From assembly GCA_003647375.1 (NCBI GenBank), contig QMMS01000202.1:1-8357 (forward strand): a stretch of 8,357 nucleotides of DNA, given 5' to 3'. A program made the position numbers and the translations under genes. How positions within the stretch are numbered: position 1 is the first letter of the stretch; every line of letters begins with the position of its first letter. This document shows, in pieces, positions 1 through 6,043 of the stretch. Under the pieces are notes generated by a model, which saw only the letters and a list, made by a program, of their open reading frames with translations, did not search any database and was not told where the DNA came from. Origin of the DNA: Deltaproteobacteria bacterium. GTDB taxonomy: Bacteria; Desulfobacterota; Desulfobacteria; Desulfobacterales; B30-G6.

Positions 1-31
1 AGCGAATCACCTTTACGTATGCAACCCTTTT

Positions 32-60
32 TTGGCATAAGAATAAAATGTTGTGATAGT
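32..60 (+). promoter_or_regulatory. Candidate sigma-70-type promoter for the uup-like gene
   Basis: TTGGCA at 32-37 matches five of six bases of the -35 consensus. It is followed by a 17-nt spacer and GATAGT at 55-60, which matches four of six bases of the -10 consensus. Transcription would start near 67 and give a leader of about 70 nt before the ATG at 139. The spacing is ideal but the -10 box is weak, and AT-rich DNA gives such matches by chance. No other gene lies in 1-138. Confidence 0.35.
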
Positions 61-84
61 AGCAATGCCAAATGGTTTGTGATA
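51..84 (+). repeat. Short direct repeat TTGTGATA in the uup leader
   Basis: The octamer TTGTGATA occurs at 51-58 and again at 77-84, 26 bp apart, in the non-coding stretch before the uup-like gene. The first copy overlaps the candidate -10 box. It could be a paired binding site for a regulator, but eight bases in AT-rich DNA may repeat by chance. Confidence 0.25.
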
Positions 85-94
85 ACTTACAAAA

Positions 95-118
95 ATAAAA
101 TCATATGAACGATTTTAT
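95..118. repeat. Perfect 8-bp inverted repeat upstream of uup
   Basis: ATAAAATC at 95-102 and GATTTTAT at 111-118 are exact reverse complements separated by 8 nt. The 24-bp dyad ends 20 nt before the start codon and lies just before the ribosome binding site (AAAGAGG, 125-131). As DNA it has the size of a dimeric repressor operator; as RNA it would be a weak AT-rich hairpin in the 5' leader. No U tract follows, so it is unlikely to be an attenuator. Confidence 0.35.
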
Positions 119-138
119 CGATTCAAAGAGGTTGCCTG

Positions 139-2046
139 ATGGCTCTGATTGGTATGCGGGATGTATGCTGGGGATTTGTTGATCCCCCGCTTCTGGAAAA
201 TATAACGTTCCAGATCGAAAAAGGCGAGCGCGTGTGCCTGGTCGGTCGCAACGGTGTGGGCCAGTCTACCCTGCTGAAGCTCCTGGGCGGCCAAATGATT
301 CCGGACAGTGGTGATGTCTGGCGGCAACAGGGCGTCAGCGTGGCTGCACTGGAACAGGATGTTCCTGCGGAATTCGACGGCACCATCTTTGACGTGGTCG
401 CCGAGGGTCTCGGTAAAACAGGCCGGGCCCTGGTAGAACACAACCGGATCTGCAGACAAACTGAGACCCGGGTCACCCCCCAACTGGCAAAGAGACGTGA
501 CGAACTGCAGCATATGCTGGACGTTGGCAATGGATGGGAACTGTTAACCGGCGTTGAAAACATTCTTTCACGAACCCGGTTGAATCCGGAGAACCTGTTC
601 GCCGATCTTTCTGCGGGGCTGAAACGGCGTACATTGTTTGCACGTTCCCTGGCCGGAAAACCAGACATTCTCCTCTTGGATGAACCCACCAACCATCTTG
701 ACATCGATACGATCATATGGATGGAAGACTTTATCCTGCGCCATGTGAAAACACTGCTGTTTATCACCCATGACCGCACTTTTCTAAAGAAAATCGCCGG
801 CAGAATCCTGGAACTGGATCGGGGCCGTCTGGTTTCCTATGGTGTCGACTACGCCACCTATTTAAAAGGAAAACAGGCTGCTCTGGAGGTCGAAGATGTG
901 CAAAATGGAGTCTTCGATAAAAAACTCTCCCAGGAAGAAGCCTGGATCAGAAAAGGGATAAAGGCCCGTAGAACACGTAACCAGGGACGCGTCAGGAGCC
1001 TGCAGAAAATGCGTGCAGCCCACCAGGCCCGCCGCCGAAAAACCGGTAATGTCAGGCTGCAGGTTCAGGATGCGGAACGAACCGGCAAGCTTGTCCTGGA
1101 CGCCCGAAAGGTGAGCTTTTCCTATGGACAAACACCCATTGTAGAGGATTTTTCCACGGTAATCATGCGTGGGGACAAGGTGGGCATCATCGGCCCCAAC
1201 GGTGTGGGCAAAACCACCCTGCTTAAAATCCTATTAAAAACAGTGAATCCGGCAACAGGCAGTGTCCGTCACGGCACCAACCTTCAGGTCATATATTTTG
1301 ACCAGCTCCGGGCACAACTCGATGAACAAAAGACCGTGCGGGAAAACATCGTCGCCGGCAACGACTTTATTGTCTTTAACGGCCGGAAACGCCACGTCAT
1401 CGGGTATCTTCAGGATTTTCTCTTCTCTCCCGAGAGATGCCGCACGCCGGTTTATGTCCTTTCCGGTGGAGAAAAGAACCGCTTGATGCTGGCCAAGCTG
1501 TTCACGCAACCGGCCAACGTTCTGGTGCTGGACGAGCCCACCAATGATCTTGATGCCGAAACCCTGGAGCTTTTGGAGGAGTTGATTTTCGAGTATCAGG
1601 GAACCCTTCTGCTGGTCAGCCACGACCGGGACTTCTTGAACAATGTGGTCACCAGCACCATCGTCTTTGAAGGCAACGGACAGGTGGTGGAGTACGTTGG
1701 CGGGTACGATGATTGGCTGCGTCAGCGACCGCAACGCGGGGCCAAATCGCGTCCGGAAAAAAATATTCGTAAAAAACCCCCGCCAAAACCCGGGGCTTCC
1801 CAATCACGAAAGCTGGGGTATATGCAGAATCGGGAAATGCAGAACCTGCCCCAAAAGATCGAAGCCCTTGAATCAGCACAAAAAGAGCTGTTTGCGATCC
1901 TGTCCGACCCCTTGTTTTATAAAAAAGGAAAAGACGAGATGATCAGGGCTAAGTTGGATCTCCATCGCGTAGAGAGAGAAATCGAGACCGCCTACCGTCG
2001 CTGGGAAGAACTTGAAACAATGACCCCACCAGGGGACACCCCATAG
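139..2046 (+). CDS. uup: ABC-F family ATPase, Uup-like
   Basis: This is a soluble ABC-F protein with two ATPase domains and no membrane segment; ABC-F proteins act on the ribosome, and Uup is also linked to DNA-repair intermediates. Domain 1 (about 1-240) has the Walker A region G36-RNGVGQS, an ABC signature LSAG at 157-160, Walker B LLLDEP (D181, E182) and switch His H211. Domain 2 (about 316-525) has GPNGVGKT with K358, LSGG at 441-444, Walker B D465/E466 and H495. The basic linker WIRKGIKARRTRNQGR (269-284) is typical of Uup. A C-terminal coiled-coil-like tail spans about 556-625, giving the full usual length of 635 aa. AGAGG lies 7 nt before the ATG, supporting this start. The odd point is residue 42: the Walker A lysine is glutamine (codon CAG, 262-264), which should weaken ATP binding in domain 1 unless it is a sequencing error. 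Assignment to Uup rather than another ABC-F member rests on the linker and the tail. Confidence 0.93.
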   Translation: MALIGMRDVCWGFVDPPLLENITFQIEKGERVCLVGRNGVGQSTLLKLLGGQMIPDSGDVWRQQGVSVAALEQDVPAEFDGTIFDVVAEGLGKTGRALVEHNRICRQTETRVTPQLAKRRDELQHMLDVGNGWELLTGVENILSRTRLNPENLFADLSAGLKRRTLFARSLAGKPDILLLDEPTNHLDIDTIIWMEDFILRHVKTLLFITHDRTFLKKIAGRILELDRGRLVSYGVDYATYLKGKQAALEVEDVQNGVFDKKLSQEEAWIRKGIKARRTRNQGRVRSLQKMRAAHQARRRKTGNVRLQVQDAERTGKLVLDARKVSFSYGQTPIVEDFSTVIMRGDKVGIIGPNGVGKTTLLKILLKTVNPATGSVRHGTNLQVIYFDQLRAQLDEQKTVRENIVAGNDFIVFNGRKRHVIGYLQDFLFSPERCRTPVYVLSGGEKNRLMLAKLFTQPANVLVLDEPTNDLDAETLELLEELIFEYQGTLLLVSHDRDFLNNVVTSTIVFEGNGQVVEYVGGYDDWLRQRPQRGAKSRPEKNIRKKPPPKPGASQSRKLGYMQNREMQNLPQKIEALESAQKELFAILSDPLFYKKGKDEMIRAKLDLHRVEREIETAYRRWEELETMTPPGDTP

Positions 2047-2074
2047 TTGATAAGCACTTTAATAGGTGTCTCCT
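2031..2074. repeat. Inverted repeat between convergent genes, possible transcription stop
   Basis: AGGGGACACC at 2031-2040 can pair with GGTGTCTCCT at 2065-2074, with one G-U wobble, leaving a 24-nt loop. The left arm covers the last codons of the uup-like gene and the right arm lies just before the end (2078) of the opposing minus-strand gene. The position suits a shared stop for both transcripts. No T-run follows on either strand and the loop is long, so a classical intrinsic terminator is not shown. Confidence 0.3.
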
Positions 2075-2077
2075 GTA

Positions 2078-3121
2078 TCACGTGGGTGTGCCATTGTTTG
2101 ATACGGAATCAAGTGCTCCTTTAAGGGCATCAAGTCTCGATCTGTTTTCCGGGCTCAGCTCCCCGTCCGCGGCAGCCACGCGGTTGACGTTCTCGAGTAG
2201 CCGCTTTGCCTGCTTTTCCGTGTATACTCCTTTGGGAACGAACATCCCTTTCGGCCCATTCACTGTGAGCGCCCGTAGAACGTTTACCCGTAACCCGTCG
2301 CTGAGCCGGGCCTTGTTAAGCACGTGGTCCAGCACCATTGCATAGGTTTCTTTTGAGATGTCCTTATTCGTGTGCGCCATGTCGACCATCGCAAAAGCCA
2401 GGTCCCTTTCGAAAGCGACCTCATGGGTGTTGATGTCCCGCCTGCTGTAAACCGCCATCGCCTCTTCCCCCACGATGGTGATGATCCATGTCAACAGGTA
2501 ACGGAAAGTAATTTCCCTGGCCGACGTATACGCAATTTTCCTGCCCCAGTACCATGGGTTTAAGGCGTTGTAGCTCAGCCACGCACGGGTCCCCACCTTA
2601 TAGAGGGTCTTGTATTTTTTGAACCACTCTATTTTGTTTTTTATTTTCGAATCGTAATAGTCTTTGCCCTGCAGGATTTTCTGGATGTTGATGTCTTTGA
2701 CGGTGTTGAGAGGAAACTCCCGGACCTTTAGATTGAGACGTGTGACGATCCGCTCGTTTAACCGCAACAGATCGGAAATCGAGGCCTGCAACACCGGGTT
2801 GTCGACCACCGGATAATAAATTCCGGCGATCTCCTTTGTGAGATCCGCGGCTAACTCGTAGACTTTTTGGGGGGCAATGGACGTGCTCATGGAAAAATGA
2901 CGACTCACGGCCCTCACTTCCGATTCGATCCGGTCACACGCTTGTTGGTCCGTGGGAGCGGGAAATTGATTCCGCAGCAACACGATACGTTCGAGCGCGT
3001 CTTCACGGCCATTCGTTCCCTGTTTTTCGCTCAATCTTTTTTTGCGCCGCAAACGCAAAAGGACCAGTGCTGTCAAGAGAGCCGATCCGGCAAAGATTAA
3101 TATGACGATAGTTGCTTCCAC
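2078..3121 (-). CDS. Membrane-anchored protein with TerB-like C-terminal region, function unknown
   Basis: The 347-aa product opens with a hydrophobic segment (about 3-22) followed by a basic stretch, RLRRKKR (23-29). This predicts a single N-terminal membrane anchor with the rest in the cytoplasm. The middle (about 40-235) is helical in character, with an aromatic and basic patch at 163-193 (many W, Y and K) and a hydrophobic stretch near 206-218. The C-terminal part (about 236-340) has two helical acidic repeats, including AAADGELSPENRSRLDAL near 316-333. These resemble TerB/DjlA-type helical domains, an assignment by pattern only. The start is GTG at 3121, preceded by GAGGAG with a rather long 10-nt spacer; no nearer in-frame ATG would keep the anchor. 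It lies 38 nt after the zinc-finger gene and is probably the last gene of that transcript. Its role is not known to me. Confidence 0.75.
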   Translation of the reverse strand: MEATIVILIFAGSALLTALVLLRLRRKKRLSEKQGTNGREDALERIVLLRNQFPAPTDQQACDRIESEVRAVSRHFSMSTSIAPQKVYELAADLTKEIAGIYYPVVDNPVLQASISDLLRLNERIVTRLNLKVREFPLNTVKDINIQKILQGKDYYDSKIKNKIEWFKKYKTLYKVGTRAWLSYNALNPWYWGRKIAYTSAREITFRYLLTWIITIVGEEAMAVYSRRDINTHEVAFERDLAFAMVDMAHTNKDISKETYAMVLDHVLNKARLSDGLRVNVLRALTVNGPKGMFVPKGVYTEKQAKRLLENVNRVAAADGELSPENRSRLDALKGALDSVSNNGTPT

Positions 3122-3159
3122 GGATAAATATCTCCTCGGTATTTAACAGATTGTACTCA

Positions 3160-3504
3160 TTACCCCACAATAGCCTCAGCGCATTCAACGCAAAGATCAG
3201 ATTCGGGCACAATCATCAACCTTTCAAATGGAATCGGCTCTTCGCACTCACGGCACAATCCAAAATCAGGGTCATGGACCATCTTCAAGGCACGTTCCAT
3301 TCTTGACAACGTTTGTTTGGCCTTGTTCAGAGCGGCTTCATTGATGCTTTTGCTGTTTATCGCTTCCATTCGGGTGAGCCGCCCGATGGCATTATCAGGC
3401 ACTATCGGCTGGATAAGCGTTTGATAAGACTTTATATTTCCCTTTAAGTCCTCAATTCTTTTTTCGATATGATCTTTCAGTTTATCTCTTTTCTCGGTTT
3501 CCAT
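3160..3504 (-). CDS. DksA/TraR-family C4 zinc-finger protein
   Basis: This 114-aa protein has the DksA/TraR layout: a helical coiled-coil region (about 1-78) and a C-terminal zinc finger with C84-x2-C87 and C105-x2-C108. The finger is followed by a short tail ending in AIVG. Members of this family bind RNA polymerase through the secondary channel and change promoter output, often with ppGpp. The loop between the helices reads PDNAIGRLTRME (36-47). One Asp (D37) is where DksA has its first tip aspartate, but the second acidic tip residue appears absent, so activity may differ from DksA. I chose the ATG at 3504 because GAGAGGA sits just before it; the ATG four codons upstream (3516) has no well-spaced ribosome site. 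It starts 26 nt after the yciH stop and is followed by the TerB-like gene. Confidence 0.88.
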   Translation of the reverse strand: METEKRDKLKDHIEKRIEDLKGNIKSYQTLIQPIVPDNAIGRLTRMEAINSKSINEAALNKAKQTLSRMERALKMVHDPDFGLCRECEEPIPFERLMIVPESDLCVECAEAIVG

Positions 3505-3530
3505 AATTCCTCTCATATTAGATACCCGGG

Positions 3531-3905
3531 CTAACCTCCGGAAAGCTTGACGTTGTATCCGTGTTTCTTGATCTCCTCCAGTACTGTTTGCCGGTGATCT
3601 CCCTGAATGATTATAACGCCGTCCTTAACAGTTCCACCAGCACCACAGCGACCCTTTAATGTCTTGGTAAGTTTCTGTAGTTTTTTGCTTTCAAGAGGGA
3701 CACCGAAGACAACTGTGACCGTTTTACCTTTGCGCCCTTTGATTTCCCGTTGTATCCGGATAGTACCGTCGTTGGGATAGCTTGTTTTCTGCTTATGCGC
3801 TTTAACAGCCTTCTTTTTTTTACAAACGCATGCGGAAACCGGCTTGCCGCAAGCAGGGCAGATTCGACCTGTTTCTGTTGAATAAACCAAGCGGTTATCA
3901 TTCAT
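3531..3905 (-). CDS. yciH: SUI1/YciH family translation factor with N-terminal Cys-rich insert
   Basis: The 124-aa product is a bacterial eIF1/SUI1-like protein. It begins MNDNRLVYSTETGRI, the classical YciH opening, and carries the SUI1 fold over about 48-120, with GRKGKTVTVV at 57-66 and CGAGGTVKDGVIIIQG at 87-102. It ends in LSGG. YciH proteins bind the small ribosomal subunit and affect initiation fidelity. Between opening and SUI1 domain lies a four-cysteine motif, C16-x2-C19-x6-C26-x-C28, followed by a Lys-rich linker; E. coli YciH (about 108 aa) lacks this. It may be a small metal-binding knuckle. The start chosen is the ATG at 3905, because homology begins there; a TTG four codons earlier (3917) is possible. 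The gene overlaps the upstream secreted-protein gene by 8 nt, suggesting translational coupling, since no strong ribosome site is visible. Confidence 0.92.
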   Translation of the reverse strand: MNDNRLVYSTETGRICPACGKPVSACVCKKKKAVKAHKQKTSYPNDGTIRIQREIKGRKGKTVTVVFGVPLESKKLQKLTKTLKGRCGAGGTVKDGVIIIQGDHRQTVLEEIKKHGYNVKLSGG

Positions 3906-4956
3906 TGCGATTGACAATCTTTAATTTTCGCCACTCCGATGCATTCTCAAAGGGAACGGTTCCGTCGTCATAATCCCTTAAAAAATAATTCCCTTGGCCA
4001 TCGGTATAGGCATGGTTGTACATGGGCAGGTATTGCTTCGATCCTGTCGTTGAATCGTAGGTTTCGATTTGTTCGGTGATGACCTTATAAAATTCTTCCT
4101 GGATGTCGCTTTTTGTCTGGGCCCGATTCCGGCTGATCTCCCTGTCGATACGTTGCATGTCCTGGATGATCTGGTGATATTGTCGCGCCCGTTGTTGGGC
4201 AGCGGCAGCAGCACGTGCAATCCATACTGGATTAAGCCTGAAAGACCGTATGCATATCTCCATAAGCCGCTCATCATGCCCGCGGCGGGATTGGGGTGCT
4301 ACCCATCCAAAAGTCCCAACCGTGGACCAGATTTGGCCTTGAATATCATAGTTGATACTGTAGATACGACCTGTCATAGGGGTGCCGTTGATCCGACATT
4401 CAAAGTTCACATAGCCATAGTCGTAGCGGGTAGCGATTTGCGGGACAAAGGGTTTCAACTCGGGTGCGTGTACGACATTACCGATAATCCTGGGATTTTG
4501 AAATTCATTACCTGCCAATTGTCCAAACACGATATATTGGACATATTCTGCCACATTCAAAAAAGGGTATACCCAGCAACCGTTCAACACCTGCCCGATC
4601 TGGGGTTGCAATATCCCGCCGCTGGAGCGACTAAATGACTGTGGGTCCTGAAAATAAAAGCGAGGATACCACCCGAAAAACGATTTCCCGTCTGGACTGC
4701 TAACACGAAAACGGATGTTGTTTTCCACCAGATCGACAACATTCCACTGGATGCCACTGGAAATCATACCCCCTTCATCCTTCCAGCCCTTGGGTATCAA
4801 CATGTGAAATGCCTTTTGATGCTTTTCGGTATAAGAAGTGAGAAAAACACCTTTTGAATCGCTTGCCTGAAGCTCCCTGTCTATCAACAGGGTGAATGCC
4901 GTCAGAAAGATGAGAATATAAATTGAACTCGCTTTCCGATTTTTGCAAATGCGCAT
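3898..4956 (-). CDS. Secreted protein of unknown function
   Basis: The 352-aa product has an N-terminal signal peptide: basic residues (R2, K5, R7, K8), a hydrophobic core at about 11-25 and a likely cleavage after LQA (29-31). No lipobox cysteine is present, so it should be released into the periplasm or beyond. The mature part opens with a beta-rich region (about 36-240) that includes FHMLIPKGW (50-58), a phrase recalling PsbP-like domains, although I do not claim that family. An Ala/Gln/Arg-rich helical stretch follows (about 247-300). The C-terminus is rich in Tyr, Asp and Gly (305-335), ending EWRKLKIVNRNE. GGGAGGA stands 4 nt before the ATG, a strong ribosome site. The stop overlaps the start of yciH. 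It is one of the envelope-directed products in this run. No enzymatic motif is visible. Confidence 0.82.
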   Translation of the reverse strand: MRICKNRKASSIYILIFLTAFTLLIDRELQASDSKGVFLTSYTEKHQKAFHMLIPKGWKDEGGMISSGIQWNVVDLVENNIRFRVSSPDGKSFFGWYPRFYFQDPQSFSRSSGGILQPQIGQVLNGCWVYPFLNVAEYVQYIVFGQLAGNEFQNPRIIGNVVHAPELKPFVPQIATRYDYGYVNFECRINGTPMTGRIYSINYDIQGQIWSTVGTFGWVAPQSRRGHDERLMEICIRSFRLNPVWIARAAAAAQQRARQYHQIIQDMQRIDREISRNRAQTKSDIQEEFYKVITEQIETYDSTTGSKQYLPMYNHAYTDGQGNYFLRDYDDGTVPFENASEWRKLKIVNRNE

Positions 4957-4991
4957 ACGGTCCTCCCATGGCGTTTGGCCTCCAAATAACC

Positions 4992-5014
4992 ATGAAGCAC
5001 TTATCTGCTTTCAT
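4992..5014 (-). repeat. Small hairpin between the radical SAM and secreted-protein genes
   Basis: On the minus strand ATGAAAGCA, loop GATAAG and TGCTTCAT form an 8-bp stem with one bulged A. The hairpin lies in the 89-nt gap, 32 nt after the radical SAM stop and about 35 nt before the secreted-protein start. No T-run follows it, so it may be a processing or stability element or a poor terminator. The rest of the gap holds only the ribosome site of the downstream gene. Confidence 0.3.
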
Positions 5015-5045
5015 TAATCATGCTTTTGTGCAAATGTCCCTAAGA

Positions 5046-6038
5046 TCACCGTCGCCAGTGAATTAAATCCGAGTTTGCCGATTCTGTCAGAATGCTCAGA
5101 TTTTCTTTGGAGTTAAAAAGTTTTTCACACAACTCGCATTTTCTATATTGAACAATTTCACGGGCCTTGAATCCTAAATAGGAAGCCATGTTTGTAAGCC
5201 CCATAGTCCTAATAAGATGGTATAATATATGTGTTTCCCCTTTCCGAAACAACGTGTCGATGCTATTATTGTGAAGGTTTCCAAGATATAAAAAGTCTGT
5301 TTTTGAAAAACGATTGGCCGCGTCACAACAGGCATACATATCCAGTTCCGGAGAAAGGTAGGGATTCATTGTACACACATTGGGTTGATAATCCGTAAAT
5401 ATCCGTTGGCGATGAAATTCACCTGCACGGCCGAAATAAATAACCGGTTCCGGAAAATATTTTAAGTGATGGTGTCGCAGAAACTGTTCAAACGAATCAT
5501 CCTTTTCGGAAAAATCAGTGACAAAAGAGATAAAATAATCAAGTCCTTTTTTTTGACAGCTTAATGCCGCGCGAAGGATATTGTCACGGTTAATATGTTG
5601 CTGGTGCCAGCGGCTGAAACTGAGTCGTAATTGTGACAAACCATGCGACATCGCTTCTGAAACAACACGATCTGAATGTTCCTGTGTCTTGGCCCAGAAT
5701 CCGTTGGTAACAACTCTTGAATAGATCCCATTTTCCCGGCAGAGCTGAATCAATCTGCAGATATCGTCAAAGAACAAAAGCGGTTCACCTGCTGTAAAGC
5801 TGATGCCCGTGACATGAGAACGGGCCATCTCCCGAAGAATCTTTTTTGCACGGTCAAAGTCCATTTTTGCTATTGCGGGCGACGCATCCGCGGCAACACA
5901 ATGACCACACCTGATGTTACATTGAGTTGAATATCCAAATGCAATTTGTCTAACTGGGTTCATTTCAATATGCGTCCTTCCAAAATCATTTCCGTTTTCA
6001 CCTCTAAGGAGCAAGGATATACGTGACCCCTTTTGCAT
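5046..6038 (-). CDS. Radical SAM protein with C-terminal cysteine cluster, substrate unknown
   Basis: The 330-aa product has the radical SAM cluster motif C40-x3-C44-x2-C47 (CNIRCGHC) and a GGEP-type SAM site TAGEP at 82-86. Such enzymes cleave S-adenosylmethionine to make a 5'-deoxyadenosyl radical. The barrel covers about 32-200. Further cysteines follow at C222, C237, C238, C301 and C304 (CELC). This layout is like a twitch or reduced SPASM auxiliary iron-sulfur region, found in many peptide- and protein-modifying enzymes. I place the start at the ATG at 6038, 5 nt after the lnt stop; GAGAG just before it gives a weak ribosome site. An internal ATG at 5963 (preceded by GGAAGGA, 11 nt away) would give 305 aa and keep the whole core. 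The frame is open further upstream, but only by overlapping lnt. The gene looks more AT-rich than lnt or uup. The substrate cannot be named; no obvious precursor peptide gene is adjacent. Confidence 0.85.
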   Translation of the reverse strand: MQKGSRISLLLRGENGNDFGRTHIEMNPVRQIAFGYSTQCNIRCGHCVAADASPAIAKMDFDRAKKILREMARSHVTGISFTAGEPLLFFDDICRLIQLCRENGIYSRVVTNGFWAKTQEHSDRVVSEAMSHGLSQLRLSFSRWHQQHINRDNILRAALSCQKKGLDYFISFVTDFSEKDDSFEQFLRHHHLKYFPEPVIYFGRAGEFHRQRIFTDYQPNVCTMNPYLSPELDMYACCDAANRFSKTDFLYLGNLHNNSIDTLFRKGETHILYHLIRTMGLTNMASYLGFKAREIVQYRKCELCEKLFNSKENLSILTESANSDLIHWRR

Positions 6039-6043
6039 ATCTC

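Noticed and set aside
105..182. 25-codon reading frame starting ATGAACGAT upstream of and overlapping the uup start
   Set aside because: No ribosome binding site precedes it, it is out of frame with uup, and it has no recognisable content; the uup start has its own good site.
123..779. Long minus-strand frame (218 codons) inside uup
   Set aside because: It is an antisense shadow of a well-conserved ABC-F gene, rich in Ser and Arg as expected from the complement.
3122..3159. AAATA/TATTT pairing that would place the GAGGAG ribosome site of the TerB-like gene in a loop
   Set aside because: Five A-T pairs are too weak to support an RNA switch.
4069..4638. 189-codon plus-strand frame opposite the secreted-protein gene
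   Set aside because: It is antisense to a gene with a clear signal peptide and ribosome site, with no recognisable domain of its own.
4775..5014. 79-codon frame overlapping the start of the secreted-protein gene, considered as a radical SAM precursor peptide
   Set aside because: It mostly overlaps the signal-peptide gene in another frame, has no good ribosome site, and shows no leader/core pattern.
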